64,000 nucleotides of DNA. It comes from Enterobacter mori (GTDB lineage Bacteria > Pseudomonadota > Gammaproteobacteria > Enterobacterales > Enterobacteriaceae). A program made the position numbers and the translations under genes. Shown here piece after piece: positions 14,025 to 25,083 of this stretch. The notes under the pieces were generated by a model. That model was not told the origin of the DNA and did not search any database. It saw only the letters and a list, made by a program, of their open reading frames with translations. The DNA lies in the NCBI RefSeq assembly GCF_025244905.1, contig NZ_CP104285.1, forward strand, positions 4,712,001 to 4,776,000, in the 5' to 3' direction. Position 1 is the first letter of the stretch. Each line of letters starts with the position of its first letter.

Positions 14025-15454
14025 CAGAGAAAAAAGCGCGCAGCATGGCCGGATTGCCGTGGATTGCAGCCATGGCGTTCTTTATGCAGGCACTGGATGC
14101 CACTATCCTTAACACCGCACTTCCCGCGATAGCACAGAGCCTTAACCGTTCTCCGCTGGCGATGCAGTCCGCTATCATCAGTTACACCCTGACGGTCGCG
14201 ATGCTGATCCCCGTGAGCGGGTGGCTGGCTGACCGTTTCGGCACCCGTAAGATATTCATGCTGGCCGTGACGCTCTTCACGCTCGGCTCTCTGGCCTGCG
14301 CGCTCTCAACCTCCCTCACGGAGCTGGTTATCTTCCGCGTGCTTCAGGGGATCGGTGGCGCGATGATGATGCCCGTCGCGCGTCTGGCATTATTGCGCGC
14401 CTATCCGCGCAGCGAACTGCTTCCGGTGCTCAACTTTGTGACCATGCCAGGTCTTGTCGGCCCGATACTGGGACCGGTGCTCGGCGGGGTGTTTGTCACC
14501 TGGGCAAGCTGGCATTGGATCTTCCTGATTAATATTCCGATTGGTGTGGCGGGACTGTTTTATGCCCGCAAATATATGCCGGACTTCACTACGCCAAGAC
14601 GCAGCTTCGACATGGGCGGCTTTTTCCTGTTTGGCCTGAGCCTGGTGCTGTTCTCCAGCGGGATGGAGCTGTTTGGCGAGAAGATCGTCGCGACGTGGAT
14701 GGCGCTCTCCGTTATCCTCGGCGGTATTCTGTTATTCCTTCTTTATATACGTCACGCGCGCCGTCACCCGACACCGTTAATCTCCCTGGGGCTCTTTAAC
14801 ACCCGAACATTTTCCGTAGGGATAGCGGGCAACATTGCGTCACGATTGGGGACGGGTTGTGTACCGTTCCTGATGCCATTGATGCTGCAGGTCGGTTTCG
14901 GCTACCCGGCCCTGATTGCTGGTTGCATGATGGCCCCCACGGCGATGGGTTCGATCCTGGCAAAATCGACCGTCACGCAGGTGCTGCGCTGGTTTGGCTA
15001 TCGTAAGACGCTGGTTGGGGTGACGGTGTTTATCGGGCTGATGATTGCGCAGTTCTCGTTACAGTCCGCCGCGTTGCCGGTCTGGATGCTGATCCTGCCG
15101 CTGTTTGTGCTGGGCATGGCGATGTCGACGCAGTTCACATCAATGAACACCATCACCCTTGCCGACCTGACTGACGAGAACGCCAGCAGCGGCAACAGCG
15201 TGCTGGCCGTCACACAGCAATTATCGATAAGTCTGGGGGTTGCCGTGAGTGCGGCGGTGCTGCGGTTTTATGAAGGCTTCGACAGTGCAAATACCGTTGA
15301 GCAGTTCCACTATACCTTTATTACCATGGGCGCACTCACCGTGGTGTCGGCGCTGGTCTTTATGCTGTTAAAACCGAAAGACGGCCGAAACCTGATTAAA
15401 GAGCGCCATAAAGAGAAAGCTAAACCGAACCGCGTTCCATCAGAACAGGAGTAA
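14021..15454 (+). CDS. hsrA: MFS exporter HsrA (DHA2 family, 14 TM)
   Basis: A 477-aa (E. coli 475) major facilitator of the 14-helix DHA2 drug:H+ antiporter group. Motif A is [13 protein letters not shown] (near residue 67). Motif C is in [16 protein letters not shown] with [12 protein letters not shown] after it, and [11 protein letters not shown] lies between. E. coli hsrA was named for suppression of homocysteine-linked effects; the natural substrate is unknown. It is translationally coupled to yieP. Its 3' end overlaps the 3' end of the opposite-strand rbsR gene by 35 bases (15420-15454), leaving no room for a terminator between them. Confidence 0.93.
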   Translation: MTEKKARSMAGLPWIAAMAFFMQALDATILNTALPAIAQSLNRSPLAMQSAIISYTLTVAMLIPVSGWLADRFGTRKIFMLAVTLFTLGSLACALSTSLTELVIFRVLQGIGGAMMMPVARLALLRAYPRSELLPVLNFVTMPGLVGPILGPVLGGVFVTWASWHWIFLINIPIGVAGLFYARKYMPDFTTPRRSFDMGGFFLFGLSLVLFSSGMELFGEKIVATWMALSVILGGILLFLLYIRHARRHPTPLISLGLFNTRTFSVGIAGNIASRLGTGCVPFLMPLMLQVGFGYPALIAGCMMAPTAMGSILAKSTVTQVLRWFGYRKTLVGVTVFIGLMIAQFSLQSAALPVWMLILPLFVLGMAMSTQFTSMNTITLADLTDENASSGNSVLAVTQQLSISLGVAVSAAVLRFYEGFDSANTVEQFHYTFITMGALTVVSALVFMLLKPKDGRNLIKERHKEKAKPNRVPSEQE

Positions 15455-16412
15455 GCTGCAAACGTTGCTGCTGCAGCGAGGGCTGCGCCATCCGGTGGAT
15501 CAACACATCGATGGCCAGTTCGCCCAGTTCATCTTTTGGCTGATGGATCGTGGTCAGCGGCGGCGTCATGTAGCTGGCCAGTTCGATATCGTCGTAACCA
15601 ATCACCGCCATATCATCCGGCACGCGTAGCCCCGCCTGATACAACGCCTGGTAGGCACCAAACGCCATCGCGTCATTACCAATAAACACCGCCTGCGGGC
15701 GCGGCTTTTGCGCCAGCAGTTTCTGCATCGCCTCGAAACCGCCGTTGAACTCAAAATCACCGGTGATCCGATAGCCATCAGGAATGGCAAGCCCCGCCCG
15801 CTCCATGGCAGAGAGATATCCTTCAAGACGCAAACGCGCTGGCGTTTTATCCAGTGGCCCCGTAATACAGGCAATGCGAGTGTGGCCTTTATCAATCAGG
15901 TGCTGAGTCGCCATATCGCCGCCCAGCAGGGAGTTATCCTGAATTAGATCGCTGGTGCCGTCGAACGGCGCCCAGTCCATCATCACCGTTGGGATAGAAG
16001 GATAACGCTGGATGATCTCTTTCGAGGGCTGGTGCGTTTCGGTGCAAAGCAGCAGTAGCCCGTCGACGCGTTTTTGCATCAGCGTCTCCAGGTTGCGGTT
16101 CATGCGCTGCTCATCGCCTTCGGTATTGCACAGCACCAGGCTGTAGCCACGCTCGAAGCAGCTGCGCTCCACGCCGCGCACAAGTTCAGAATAAAAAGGG
16201 TTGGTACTGGCGGTGATCAGCATACCGATGGTGCGCGTCTGGTTAAGTTTGAGGCTGCGCCCCAGCGCCGACGGTGCATAGTTGAGTTCTTTTATCGCCG
16301 CGTCGACTTTTTCCCGGATCCCCTCGCTGACGAAGCGATCGTTATTGATGACGTGAGAGACCGTCGAGGTAGAAACGCCCGCCATGCGGGCGACATCTTT
16401 CATTGTGGCCAA
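15420..16412 (-). CDS. rbsR: Ribose operon repressor RbsR
   Basis: A LacI-family repressor of 330 aa (E. coli 330). The DNA-binding helix-turn-helix is at residues 4-23 ([20 protein letters not shown]), followed by the hinge helix and a periplasmic-binding-protein-like sensor domain for ribose. It represses rbsDACBK by binding palindromes such as those at 21287-21379, and in E. coli also affects purine genes. It is the last gene of the rbs unit, three bases after the rbsK stop. Confidence 0.96.
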   Translation of the reverse strand: MATMKDVARMAGVSTSTVSHVINNDRFVSEGIREKVDAAIKELNYAPSALGRSLKLNQTRTIGMLITASTNPFYSELVRGVERSCFERGYSLVLCNTEGDEQRMNRNLETLMQKRVDGLLLLCTETHQPSKEIIQRYPSIPTVMMDWAPFDGTSDLIQDNSLLGGDMATQHLIDKGHTRIACITGPLDKTPARLRLEGYLSAMERAGLAIPDGYRITGDFEFNGGFEAMQKLLAQKPRPQAVFIGNDAMAFGAYQALYQAGLRVPDDMAVIGYDDIELASYMTPPLTTIHQPKDELGELAIDVLIHRMAQPSLQQQRLQLTPVLMERGSV

Positions 16413-16415
16413 GCG

Positions 16416-17345
16416 TTACCCCTGCTGACTTAAGAATTCATCGATCTCTTTACGCCACGGTACGGAAGGCTGGGCACCCTTACGCGTCACCGCAATTGCG
16501 GCAGCAGCATGTGCGAAGCGGATGGCCTCATCCATTGCTCTTCCTTCCAGCAGCGCCGTCACCAGCGCACCGTTAAAGGTATCGCCCGCCGCAATGGTAT
16601 CAATCGCTTTAACCTTAAAGCCCGGCACGCGGCGGCCTTCGCCATTGGCGCTTGCCCACACCCCGCGGCTACCAAGGGTGATAATCACGGTGCCGATGCC
16701 TTTATCATGCAGTGCACCCGCGGCTCGCGCGGCATCGTCATCACTTTCTACGCGGATGCCCGTCAGCTTTTCGGCTTCGGTTTCGTTCGGCGTAATGATG
16801 TCCACCAGCGCCAGCAGCTCGTCTGATAATACACGGGCTGGAGCCGGGTTAAGTACGACAGTCGTATGATTTTCATGCGCAATTTTGGCGGCAGCCAACA
16901 CGCTTTCAACCGGTGATTCCAGCTGCATCAGCAGGGCTTCGGCTCCACTAATGATTGCACGTTGCGCTTCTACACGCTCCGTTGTCAGCGCAGCGTTAGC
17001 GCCAGCATGAATACCGATGACATTCTCACCTTCCGCGTTGACGAAAATCAGCGCCACGCCGGTAGATTCCCCTTCGACTACGCTCACTGGCGAAACATCA
17101 ATGTTGTCGCTCGCCAGCTGTTTGCGTACGCGCTCACCGGTATCGTCATCGCCAGTACAGGCGATAAACGCAATGTTCGCCCCACTGCGTCCGGCGGCGA
17201 CGGCCTGGTTTGCGCCTTTACCGCCGAAAGCCACCTGGTACTGGTTACCCGTGACGGTTTCACCCGGTGTCGGGAAGGTTTCAAGGTTAAGAATGTGATC
17301 GGCATTGATACTGCCAAGGACGACAAGGTTGCCTGCGGTTTTCAT
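16416..17345 (-). CDS. rbsK: Ribokinase
   Basis: A PfkB-family sugar kinase of 309 aa (E. coli 309) that phosphorylates D-ribose at O5. The first PfkB signature is in GGKGANQAVAAGRSGANIAF (about residues 41-60), and the second, with the catalytic Asp, is DTIAAGDTFNGAL (near residue 250). The start MKTAGNLVVLGSIN follows the Shine-Dalgarno-like GGACACCCC. A double hairpin in the 106-base gap to rbsB may set its lower expression. Confidence 0.96.
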   Translation of the reverse strand: MKTAGNLVVLGSINADHILNLETFPTPGETVTGNQYQVAFGGKGANQAVAAGRSGANIAFIACTGDDDTGERVRKQLASDNIDVSPVSVVEGESTGVALIFVNAEGENVIGIHAGANAALTTERVEAQRAIISGAEALLMQLESPVESVLAAAKIAHENHTTVVLNPAPARVLSDELLALVDIITPNETEAEKLTGIRVESDDDAARAAGALHDKGIGTVIITLGSRGVWASANGEGRRVPGFKVKAIDTIAAGDTFNGALVTALLEGRAMDEAIRFAHAAAAIAVTRKGAQPSVPWRKEIDEFLSQQG

Positions 17346-17368
17346 GGTTGGGGTGTCCGTCTGAGAGC

Positions 17369-17443
17369 GCCACCGGTATTACCCGGTGGCGTATGCCACA
17401 CTTTTCTTTATTGGTGTCCCTCAGGCAGCCAGCGACTGCCTGA
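17369..17443 (-). promoter_or_regulatory. Two hairpins between rbsB and rbsK
   Basis: TCAGGCAG/CTGCCTGA (17421-17443) and CGCCACCGG/CCGGTGGCG (17369-17392) are perfect stems with no T run after them. They are likely 3'-protecting or attenuating structures that favour rbsB over rbsK. In E. coli the small RNA RbsZ comes from this part of the operon; whether it exists here is inference. Confidence 0.55.
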
Positions 17444-17451
17444 ATCGCCTT

Positions 17452-18342
17452 TTACTGCTTGATAACCAGTTTCAGGTCAACAGGATATTTGGCCTGAACT
17501 TTTTCGCCCTTTAGCACTTTATCGGCAGTTTCAACGCCAGTCGCGCCAATCTGCTCAGGCAGCTGAGCGATGGTCGCAGCCAGTTTGCCATCATTTACAG
17601 CTTTTTCACCATCTGGTGTGCCGTCAAATCCGACAACCATCACATCAGATTTACCTGCGGTCTGCAGGGCACGCAGCGCGCCCAGCGCCATTTCGTCGTT
17701 CTGCGCGAATACCGCCTGCACGTCAGGATGCGCAGTCAGCAGGTTCTGCATCACGTTCAGACCTTTAGTACGGTCGAAGTCTGCCGGCTGGCTCGCCAGC
17801 ACGTTGAATTTGTGCGCAGCCACAGCCTGCTGGAAGCCTTCACCACGCTCGCGCGCTGCGGAAGTCCCGGCAATCCCCTGCAGTTCGATAACTTTTGCGC
17901 CTTCACCGGCTTTCTTCGCGATGTAGTCACCGGCGATTTTACCGCCCAGCACGTTATCAGACGCAATGTGGCTGACCACCTCACCTTTAGACGCCTGACG
18001 GTCCAGAGTGATCACCGGAATTTTCGCCTGGTTTGCCATCTTCACGGCGTTACCTACGGCATCAGAATCGGTTGGGTTGATCAGCAGAATTTTGGTGCCA
18101 CGGACGGTTAAGTCCTGAACGTTCGCCAGCTCTTTCGCCGGGTTGTTCTGTGAATCCAGCACCACCAGGTTGTAGCCCAGTTTGTCCGCTTCTTTCTGCG
18201 CGCCATCCTTCAGGGAGACGAAGAACGGGTTGTTCAGGGTAGAGACAACCAGCGCGATGGTGTCCTTTGCCATAGCGTTAGCACTTACGGTTGCGCTCAG
18301 CGCGACAGCAGAAACCAGGGTAGCCAGTTTTTTCATGTTCAT
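17452..18342 (-). CDS. rbsB: Periplasmic D-ribose-binding protein
   Basis: A 296-aa protein (E. coli 296). The signal peptide [19 protein letters not shown] ends after NAMA (residue 25). The mature part starts [19 protein letters not shown], a hallmark of the class I sugar-binding fold. It delivers ribose to RbsAC and, through Trg, to chemotaxis. It follows rbsC by 27 bases. Confidence 0.97.
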   Translation of the reverse strand: MNMKKLATLVSAVALSATVSANAMAKDTIALVVSTLNNPFFVSLKDGAQKEADKLGYNLVVLDSQNNPAKELANVQDLTVRGTKILLINPTDSDAVGNAVKMANQAKIPVITLDRQASKGEVVSHIASDNVLGGKIAGDYIAKKAGEGAKVIELQGIAGTSAARERGEGFQQAVAAHKFNVLASQPADFDRTKGLNVMQNLLTAHPDVQAVFAQNDEMALGALRALQTAGKSDVMVVGFDGTPDGEKAVNDGKLAATIAQLPEQIGATGVETADKVLKGEKVQAKYPVDLKLVIKQ

Positions 18343-18369
18343 ATCTAAGATGTCCTGTAGTGTCGTCAG

Positions 18370-19335
18370 TTACTGTTTTTTGTTGTCTACCAGTACCGCC
18401 AGCAAAATCACCACTGCCTTAACGATCATCTGGTAATAGGAGGAAACACCTAACAAATTCAAACCATTATTCAGGAAACCAAGAATCAGTGCGCCGATCA
18501 ATGTCCCAACAATGCGACCTTTACCGCCCGCAAGACTCGTACCGCCCAGAACGACTGCCGCAATGGCATCCAGCTCATATCCCGTACCCGCCGTCGGCTG
18601 CGCAGAAGAGAGGCGCGCCACTTCGATGATGCCTGCCAGTGACGCCAGCAGACCGCACAGGGAGTAAACGATAATTTTGACTTTATTAACGCTGATACCG
18701 GACAGACGCGTTGCCGCTTCGTTACCGCCCAGCGCATAGATATAACGGCCCAGACGGGTATGGTGCAGCATGTACCACGCCGCCAGGAAGACGATAGCCA
18801 TGATCCAGACCGGGGTAGGAACACCCAGCGGGCGACCGATACCAAACCAGCCAAACAGATCGGCATTCTCGGTAAAGCCGGTATTAACCGGGCTGCCGTT
18901 GGTATACACCATGGTCACACCGCGCAGCAGCAGCATCATCACCAGCGTGGCGATGAATGCCTGAACGCGCCCTTTTGCCACAATCACCCCGGTCACAGCA
19001 CCAATCGCCGCGCCCGCCGCCAGGGCAGCCGCAACGGCCACCAGCGCGTTGACTTCAATGCCGACAATAGAAGCGGCGATCGCACCGGTGAGCGCCAGCA
19101 GGGAACCGACGGACAGATCGATACCCGAGGTCAAAATCACCAGCGTCATGCCGACCGCCATAATGGCGTTCACCGACGTCTGCTGCAGGATGTTGAACAG
19201 GTTATTAACGGTGAAAAAGTTCGGGCTCATGGTGGACACAATCGCGATCAGCACCAGCAGGGCAATCAGCGATTTTTGTTCCATCAGCCATGCCTTTGTG
19301 AAATAGCGGCGACCAGAAACAGCCTGGGTAGTCAT
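18370..19335 (-). CDS. rbsC: Ribose ABC transporter permease
   Basis: A 321-aa (E. coli 321) inner-membrane permease of the AraH/RbsC family with about ten hydrophobic segments. Typical phrases are GMTLVILTSGIDLSVGSLLALTGA and the cytoplasmic coupling stretch ALGGNEAATRLSGI. It forms the pore that works with RbsA and RbsB. The gap to rbsA is four bases, so the two are tightly coupled. Confidence 0.97.
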   Translation of the reverse strand: MTTQAVSGRRYFTKAWLMEQKSLIALLVLIAIVSTMSPNFFTVNNLFNILQQTSVNAIMAVGMTLVILTSGIDLSVGSLLALTGAIAASIVGIEVNALVAVAAALAAGAAIGAVTGVIVAKGRVQAFIATLVMMLLLRGVTMVYTNGSPVNTGFTENADLFGWFGIGRPLGVPTPVWIMAIVFLAAWYMLHHTRLGRYIYALGGNEAATRLSGISVNKVKIIVYSLCGLLASLAGIIEVARLSSAQPTAGTGYELDAIAAVVLGGTSLAGGKGRIVGTLIGALILGFLNNGLNLLGVSSYYQMIVKAVVILLAVLVDNKKQ

Positions 19336-19339
19336 CTTC

Positions 19340-20845
19340 TTACTCCTGATTCACGCGATTAAGCTTGCCCACAGCGGCAGCCATCAGAACTTCCTGGGTG
19401 GCCTGCTCGCGAGTGAATTCACCGCCGAGATGCCCTTCATGCATGACGATAATGCGATCGCTCATGCCTAACACTTCTGGCATCTCGGAAGAGACCAGAA
19501 TGATGCTCAGACCGTCGGCCTTGAACTGGTTAATCAGCTGGTAGATCTCTTTTTTCGCGCCCACGTCGACACCGCGCGTAGGCTCATCAAGGATTAACAC
19601 TTTCGGGCGCGTCATCAGCCCGCGCGCAATCGCCACTTTCTGCTGATTACCGCCGGACAGCAGGCCAATTGCCTGCTCCATCGACGGGGTTTTGACGTTA
19701 AAGAGGCGGATAAAATCGCTGACGGCCTGCTGCTCATCTTTGTGTTTCAGGCCGCCGCCACTGCGGCTGAAATAGCGCAGCGCGGTCAGGGACATGTTCT
19801 CTTTCACCGACATGCCCAGCACTAAACCGTCGCGCTTGCGGTCCTCGGAGATATAGACGATACCGTTCGCCAGACCATCCTGCGGAGAGCGTGTGACCAC
19901 TTCATGGCCGTCGAGGGTGACGTAACCGCTGGTGCGCGGCAGCGCGCCGTAGAGCACTTTCATCAGCTCGGTACGGCCCGCGCCCATCAGTCCCGCCACG
20001 CCGAGGATCTCGCCCTGACGCAGGGTAAAGGTCACGTCGTTCACGCCCGGACCGCAGAGGTTATCCACCCTCAGGCGGATCTCTCCCGGCGCTTTGTCCA
20101 GACGGGGATACTGATCTTCGAGCTTACGTCCCACCATCATTTCGATGAGCGAATCTTCGGTTAGCGTGGCCACTTCGCGCTCGGCAATAAACTGGCCGTC
20201 GCGGAAAACGGTGACGTCGTCGCAGATCTCGAAAATCTCTTTCATGCGGTGAGAAATATAGACAATCCCGCGCCCCTGGGATTTCAGCTCGCGGATAACG
20301 CGGAACAGGGATTCGGTTTCGGTGTCGGTCAGGGCGTCTGTTGGTTCATCCATAATGATGACCTTCGACTCAAAGCTCAGCACCTTCGCGATTTCCACCA
20401 TCTGCTGATCGCCGATGGAGAGATCGCCCACCAGACGGTCGCTCTTAAAGCGCAGGTTCAACTTCGCCAGCAGCTTGTCCGCTTCGGCATACATCGTTTT
20501 CCAGTCGATTTTGCCAAACCGGTTCACAAACTCGCGGCCGAGGAAGATGTTCTCGGCAATGGTGAGCTGCGGGATAAGGTTCAGCTCCTGATGGATAATG
20601 CCGATACCCGCTTCCTGAGAGGATTTCGGGCCATTGAAGGTGGTCTCTTTACCCAGCCAGACGAGTGAACCGGCATCACGTTGATAGATACCGGTCAGCA
20701 CTTTCATCATGGTGGATTTGCCGGCGCCGTTCTCGCCCACCAGCGCCATGACGCGTCCGGAATAAACGTTCAGCGCCGCGCCGGAGAGGGCTTTTACGCC
20801 CGGGAACGATTTATCGATCCCTTTGAGTTGCAGTAGTGCGTCCAT
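19340..20845 (-). CDS. rbsA: Ribose ABC transporter, fused ATPase subunit
   Basis: A 501-aa (E. coli 501) ATPase with two tandem ABC domains. The first has Walker [10 protein letters not shown] and signature [13 protein letters not shown]. The second has a degenerate P-loop [10 protein letters not shown], signature [14 protein letters not shown] and Walker [12 protein letters not shown]. Fused, asymmetric ATPases are usual for the CUT2 sugar transporters. The start at 20845 ([16 protein letters not shown]) matches E. coli; the ORF's 15-codon extension would overlap rbsD and is rejected. A TGAGG Shine-Dalgarno spans the rbsD stop, seven bases away. Confidence 0.97.
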   Translation of the reverse strand: MDALLQLKGIDKSFPGVKALSGAALNVYSGRVMALVGENGAGKSTMMKVLTGIYQRDAGSLVWLGKETTFNGPKSSQEAGIGIIHQELNLIPQLTIAENIFLGREFVNRFGKIDWKTMYAEADKLLAKLNLRFKSDRLVGDLSIGDQQMVEIAKVLSFESKVIIMDEPTDALTDTETESLFRVIRELKSQGRGIVYISHRMKEIFEICDDVTVFRDGQFIAEREVATLTEDSLIEMMVGRKLEDQYPRLDKAPGEIRLRVDNLCGPGVNDVTFTLRQGEILGVAGLMGAGRTELMKVLYGALPRTSGYVTLDGHEVVTRSPQDGLANGIVYISEDRKRDGLVLGMSVKENMSLTALRYFSRSGGGLKHKDEQQAVSDFIRLFNVKTPSMEQAIGLLSGGNQQKVAIARGLMTRPKVLILDEPTRGVDVGAKKEIYQLINQFKADGLSIILVSSEMPEVLGMSDRIIVMHEGHLGGEFTREQATQEVLMAAAVGKLNRVNQE

Positions 20846-20852
20846 GATGGCC

Positions 20853-21272
20853 TCAGAAGGTGACGCCAGCACAGAGAATGATATTCGCATACGGGGAACA
20901 CTCCCCGCTGCGAATCACCGCCTGACTGTCTGCGGTTTGTTGTTTGAACTGTTCGTGCGTCGTGTAACGAATTTCGATGGTGTTTCCCTGGTGTTGTTGC
21001 AGTTGCTCAATGTGGCTGAGCAACGTTTCGTGGAGTTGCGGATTATGTTGTTTGATTTCCGCCGCGAGAATGGCCGCCTCAACCTGCATCTCCGCCGTCA
21101 CGACTTCCAGTACCTGCATAAACGAAGGAACACCCTGCGTTAATGCCATATCGATACGGGTTGTGCTGCGCGGAACCGGTAAGCCTGCATCGCAAACCAC
21201 CAGCGTATCGGTATGCCCAAGACGGGAAATAACCGATGAGATTTCTGAGTTGAGAACCGTGCCTTTCTTCAT
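20853..21272 (-). CDS. rbsD: D-ribose pyranase
   Basis: A 139-aa (E. coli 139) mutarotase that converts beta-pyranose to furanose forms of ribose, the form ribokinase uses. [20 protein letters not shown] and the C-terminal [16 protein letters not shown] are family blocks; His20 in GHTD is the catalytic candidate known from the family. It is the first gene of the operon, directly downstream of the RbsR operator. Confidence 0.97.
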   Translation of the reverse strand: MKKGTVLNSEISSVISRLGHTDTLVVCDAGLPVPRSTTRIDMALTQGVPSFMQVLEVVTAEMQVEAAILAAEIKQHNPQLHETLLSHIEQLQQHQGNTIEIRYTTHEQFKQQTADSQAVIRSGECSPYANIILCAGVTF

Positions 21273-21286
21273 TTTCTTGCTCCACT

Positions 21287-21380
21287 AGCGAAACGTTTCG
21301 CTAAAAGTAGTGTAGACGCAAGAGTGTTCAGAAAACCATCATGACGTAACGGAATTGTGATCAACGTCGAAACGTTTCGC
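21287..21380 (-). promoter_or_regulatory. rbs promoter region: two RbsR operators and a CRP-like site
   Basis: Two LacI-family palindromes are visible: AGCGAAACGTTTCGCT at 21287-21302, just upstream of rbsD, and CGAAACGTTTCG at 21368-21379. Their centres are 79 bases apart. Between them are a -10-like TACACT (minus strand) and a CRP-like site TGTGATCAACGTCGAA at 21356-21371. The first operator fits RbsR repression as known in E. coli; the second could allow looping (inference). Confidence 0.8.
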
Positions 21381-21404
21381 TAAGTGAAATATGGAGGTAA
21401 ATGC

Positions 21405-21434
21405 AAAACGGTAACCCCCAGGTTACCGTTTTTT
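21405..21434. terminator. Terminator hairpin downstream of kup
   Basis: AAAACGGTAACC and GGTTACCGTTTT form a strong stem with a four-base loop and A/T runs on both sides. It ends kup transcription before the rbs promoter. Confidence 0.8.
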
Positions 21435-21441
21435 ATGTTTG

Positions 21442-21478
21442 CGCCCTCTCCCCGTGGGAGAGGGTCGGGGTGAGGGCA
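21442..21478. repeat. CCCTCTCCCC-type intergenic inverted repeat
   Basis: GCCCTCTCCCCGTGGGAGAG and the following GGTCGGGGTGAGGGC form a GC-rich imperfect palindrome, a pattern I recognise from intergenic regions of many gamma-proteobacteria and distinct from the REP units elsewhere in the window. Confidence 0.5.
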
Positions 21479-21495
21479 TCAGCCCGCACGGAGGA

Positions 21496-23364
21496 TTAAA
21501 TCTCGACCTGCGTTCCCAGCTCAATCACGCGGTTAGGTGGGATCTCAAACTGGTCTGGCGCGCGCAGGGCGTTACGCTGCAGGATGAGGTACAGCTTGCC
21601 GCGCAGGCGCAGATACCACGGGCGCTTGCCGATGATCAGCGACTCGTGCGACATGAAGAACGACGTCTCCATCATCCGGCAGCTCAACCCTTCCAGACCG
21701 CAGCGGTGGAACACCTCTTCCACGTTCGGCGTTTCGCGCCAGCCGTAGCTTGCCACCACGCGCCAGAAAGTCGGCGACAGCTGTTCAATCTGCACGCGGC
21801 GCACGTTGTGAACATACGGCGCATCTTCGGTGCGCAGCGTCAGCAGGATCACCCGCTCGTGCAGTACCTTGTTATGCTTGAGGTTATGCATCAGCGCAAA
21901 CGGGATCACGTTCAGCGCGCGAGACATATACACCGCGGTACCCGGCACGCGCACCGGCGGGGATTTCTCCAGTGACGCGATCATCGCCTCAAGAGAATTA
22001 CCGTGCTCATGCATGCGGCGCAGCAGGCGGAAACGTTCGCTTTTCCAGGTGGTCATGACAATAAACATCACCAGACCCAGCGTCAGCGGCAGCCAGCCAC
22101 CGGAGACAATCTTGTCGAGATTCGCAGAGAACAGCGGCACGTCGATGCACAGGAAGCCCACCAGAATCATCGCCACGAGGAATTTATTCCAGTGCCAGTT
22201 TCGGTACGCCACCGTGGTGGAGAGAAGCGATGTCAACACCATCGTACCGGTCACGGCAATACCGTACGCCGCCGCCAGGTTACTGGAGTGCTCGAAGCTG
22301 ACGATAACAATAACAACCGCAAAATAGAGCAGCCAGTTAATGAAAGGAATGTAGATCTGGCCGGACTCCATCTCCGAGGTATGGATGATGCGCATCGGTG
22401 AGAGATAACCCAGACGCACCGCCTGGCGCGTCAGGGAGAACACGCCGGAAATCACCGCCTGAGAGGCAATGACGGTCGCCAGAGTCGCGAGGATCAACAT
22501 CGGCACCAGCGCCCAGTCTGGTGCCAGCAGGAAGAACGGGTTCTTGATCGCCTCCGGGTTTGTAAGCAGCAGCGCGCCCTGGCCGAAGTAGTTCAGCACC
22601 AGCGACGGCAGCACCACAATAAACCATGCCACGCGGATAGGCAGTTTCCCGAAGTGCCCCATGTCAGCATACAGCGCTTCCACACCGGTAATAGAGAGCA
22701 CGACGGCACCCAGCGCCACAAAGGAAACCACTTTATATTCGAGGAAGAAATGCACCGCCCAGTAAGGGTTCAGCGCATGCAGCACTTCCGGGTTCGCGAT
22801 AATGCTGCGCAAGCCAAGCGCCGCCAGGACCAGGAACCAGGCCAGCATAATCGGTGCAAACAGTTTTCCCACCAGCCCGGTACCGTGCTTCTGGATCACA
22901 AACAGCAGGGTGAGGACGATTATCGCCAGCGGGACCACCCACGTATCAAGCTGCGGCGCGATAATCTCCAGCCCCTCTATCGCCGAGAGCACCGAAATCG
23001 CGGGCGTGATAACCACCTCTCCGTAGAAGAAGCTGCCGCCAATCAGGCCGATAATCACCAGCACGGAGGTCATTCTGGCTGAGGTGTTGCGCCCTGCAAG
23101 GGACATCAGGGTCAGGATCCCGCCTTCGCCGGCGTTATCAGCACGCATAACGAAGGAGAGATACTTAACGGAAACGACCAGAATCAGCAGCCAGAAGATG
23201 AGTGACAGGAAGCCAAAAACGGCGTCGCGTTCAACACCAAAGCCAAACTGGCCGGACAAACATTCACGAAGCGTATACAGCGGGCTGGTGCCGATATCAC
23301 CATAGACAACCCCGATCGCCGCAAGCGTAATTGCGGGTAATGATTGCTTATTATCAGTGCTCAT
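21496..23364 (-). CDS. kup: Low-affinity potassium transporter Kup (TrkD)
   Basis: A 622-aa (E. coli 622) K+:H+ symporter of the KUP/HAK/KT family. The N-terminal two thirds is a 12-helix membrane domain with [17 protein letters not shown] near residue 18, the family signature. The C-terminal third is a hydrophilic cytoplasmic domain. It supplies K+ at low pH and under hyperosmotic stress. It is transcribed away from ravA, with a 222-base gap between starts (23365-23586) that holds both promoters but no other gene. Confidence 0.97.
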   Translation of the reverse strand: MSTDNKQSLPAITLAAIGVVYGDIGTSPLYTLRECLSGQFGFGVERDAVFGFLSLIFWLLILVVSVKYLSFVMRADNAGEGGILTLMSLAGRNTSARMTSVLVIIGLIGGSFFYGEVVITPAISVLSAIEGLEIIAPQLDTWVVPLAIIVLTLLFVIQKHGTGLVGKLFAPIMLAWFLVLAALGLRSIIANPEVLHALNPYWAVHFFLEYKVVSFVALGAVVLSITGVEALYADMGHFGKLPIRVAWFIVVLPSLVLNYFGQGALLLTNPEAIKNPFFLLAPDWALVPMLILATLATVIASQAVISGVFSLTRQAVRLGYLSPMRIIHTSEMESGQIYIPFINWLLYFAVVIVIVSFEHSSNLAAAYGIAVTGTMVLTSLLSTTVAYRNWHWNKFLVAMILVGFLCIDVPLFSANLDKIVSGGWLPLTLGLVMFIVMTTWKSERFRLLRRMHEHGNSLEAMIASLEKSPPVRVPGTAVYMSRALNVIPFALMHNLKHNKVLHERVILLTLRTEDAPYVHNVRRVQIEQLSPTFWRVVASYGWRETPNVEEVFHRCGLEGLSCRMMETSFFMSHESLIIGKRPWYLRLRGKLYLILQRNALRAPDQFEIPPNRVIELGTQVEI

Positions 23365-23586
23365 AGACTAGTCTTTTCGTTTAAATAACAAATGTGTGCC
23401 TAGTCCCTTGGCCCACAAAAAGCGCACAGTATGCACGATTCACTGCAAAATCGTACCCCTAAATGCAACCGCATTAACGTAGCGCAAAGTAAATTGCGCC
23501 GCACTTCAGTCTATTACCAGCCCTGACCGAAACGTCTATACTCGCTTCAATTGGCCGCCACGACGGCGAAAGGATGCAAAACTATT

Positions 23587-25083
23587 ATGGCTCACTCACA
23601 TTTATTAGCAGAAAGAATTTCCCGCCTTAGCAGCGCGCTGGAGAAAGGCCTTTACGAGCGTAGCCACGCCATTCGCCTCTGTCTACTGGCGGCATTGAGC
23701 GGTGAAAGCGTGTTTTTGCTGGGTCCACCGGGCATTGCCAAAAGCCTGATTGCCCGCAGGCTCAAATTTGCTTTTCAGAACGCCCGCGCCTTTGAATATC
23801 TCATGACCCGGTTTTCCACCCCCGAAGAAGTGTTTGGTCCGCTTTCCATTCAGGCGCTGAAAGATGAAGGGCGCTATGAGCGTTTGACGGCAGGGTATCT
23901 GCCCGAGGCTGAAATTGTCTTTCTTGATGAGATCTGGAAAGCCGGCCCGGCGATTCTGAATACCCTGCTGACGGCAATTAACGAACGTCGGTTCCGCAAC
24001 GGGGCCAGTGAAGAGAAAATCCCGATGCGCCTGCTGGTGGCGGCCTCCAACGAACTGCCTGAAGCCGACAGCAGCCTGGAAGCGCTGTATGACCGCATGT
24101 TGATCCGCCTGTGGCTGGACAAAGTGCAGGATAAATCAAATTTCCGCTCCCTGCTGATAAGCCAGCAGGATGAGAACGAAAATCCGGTGTCTGCTTCGCT
24201 GCAGGTCACCGATGAGGAGTATCACCAGTGGCAACAGGATATCGGCAAAATCACCCTGCCCGACGCGGTCTTTGAGCTGATCTTCATGCTGCGCCAACAG
24301 CTTGATTTGCTGCCTGCTGCACCTTACGTCTCTGACCGTCGCTGGAAAAAAGCGATCCGTCTGTTGCAGGCCAGCGCCTTGTTTAGCGGTCGTGATGCCG
24401 TTGCGCCAATCGATCTCATCCTGCTGAAAGACTGCCTGTGGCACGATGCCGAAGGCATGAACCTGATGCAGCAGCAGCTTGACGTTTTGATGACCGGACA
24501 CGCCTGGGGGCAGCAGGCGATGCTCAACCAGCTGGGGGCGATTGCCCAGCGGCGCATCCAGCTTCAGCAGCAGCAAAGTGATAAAACCGCGCTGAAAGTA
24601 AATCGCCTCGGGGGCATGTTCGCTCGCAAACCGCACTATGAGCTTCCTGCCGATCTGACTGGTACGACGCTCACGCTGCTGCTCCAGCAGCCGCTCAAAC
24701 TGCACGATATGCAGGTCGTCCACATTACGATTGAGCGCGAAACGCTGGAACAGTGGCTCGATAAGGGCGGTGAGATCCGCGGCAAGCTTAACGGTATTGG
24801 TTTTGCCCAGCCGCTGACGATGGAAGTGGATAGCAGCCAGCATCTGGTGATCCGCGATGTCAGCCTGCAAGGATCGCGTCTGGCACTACCGGGCACCGCT
24901 TCGGATAGCGTGCCGGAAGAGATCAAGCAGCAGCTGGAAGCGCTGGATACGGAATGGCACCAGCAGCACACGCGCTTCAGCGAGCAGCAAAAATGCCTCT
25001 TTATTCATAGCGACTGGTTAGGTCGTATCGAAGCCAGCCTGCAGGACGTCAGCGCGCAGATCAAACAGGCGCGTCAATGCTAA
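23587..25083 (+). CDS. ravA: MoxR-type AAA+ ATPase RavA
   Basis: A 498-aa (E. coli 498) hexameric AAA+ ATPase. Walker A GPPGIAKS is at residues 46-53, Walker B is in [12 protein letters not shown] and sensor 1 in [11 protein letters not shown]. The C-terminal half holds the triple-helix and LARA domains; in E. coli the LARA domain binds the lysine decarboxylase LdcI. It acts with ViaA on respiratory complexes and influences aminoglycoside sensitivity. The start [11 protein letters not shown] at 23587 matches E. coli; the 12-codon extension is rejected. The last seven bases overlap viaA. Confidence 0.95.
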   Translation: MAHSHLLAERISRLSSALEKGLYERSHAIRLCLLAALSGESVFLLGPPGIAKSLIARRLKFAFQNARAFEYLMTRFSTPEEVFGPLSIQALKDEGRYERLTAGYLPEAEIVFLDEIWKAGPAILNTLLTAINERRFRNGASEEKIPMRLLVAASNELPEADSSLEALYDRMLIRLWLDKVQDKSNFRSLLISQQDENENPVSASLQVTDEEYHQWQQDIGKITLPDAVFELIFMLRQQLDLLPAAPYVSDRRWKKAIRLLQASALFSGRDAVAPIDLILLKDCLWHDAEGMNLMQQQLDVLMTGHAWGQQAMLNQLGAIAQRRIQLQQQQSDKTALKVNRLGGMFARKPHYELPADLTGTTLTLLLQQPLKLHDMQVVHITIERETLEQWLDKGGEIRGKLNGIGFAQPLTMEVDSSQHLVIRDVSLQGSRLALPGTASDSVPEEIKQQLEALDTEWHQQHTRFSEQQKCLFIHSDWLGRIEASLQDVSAQIKQARQC

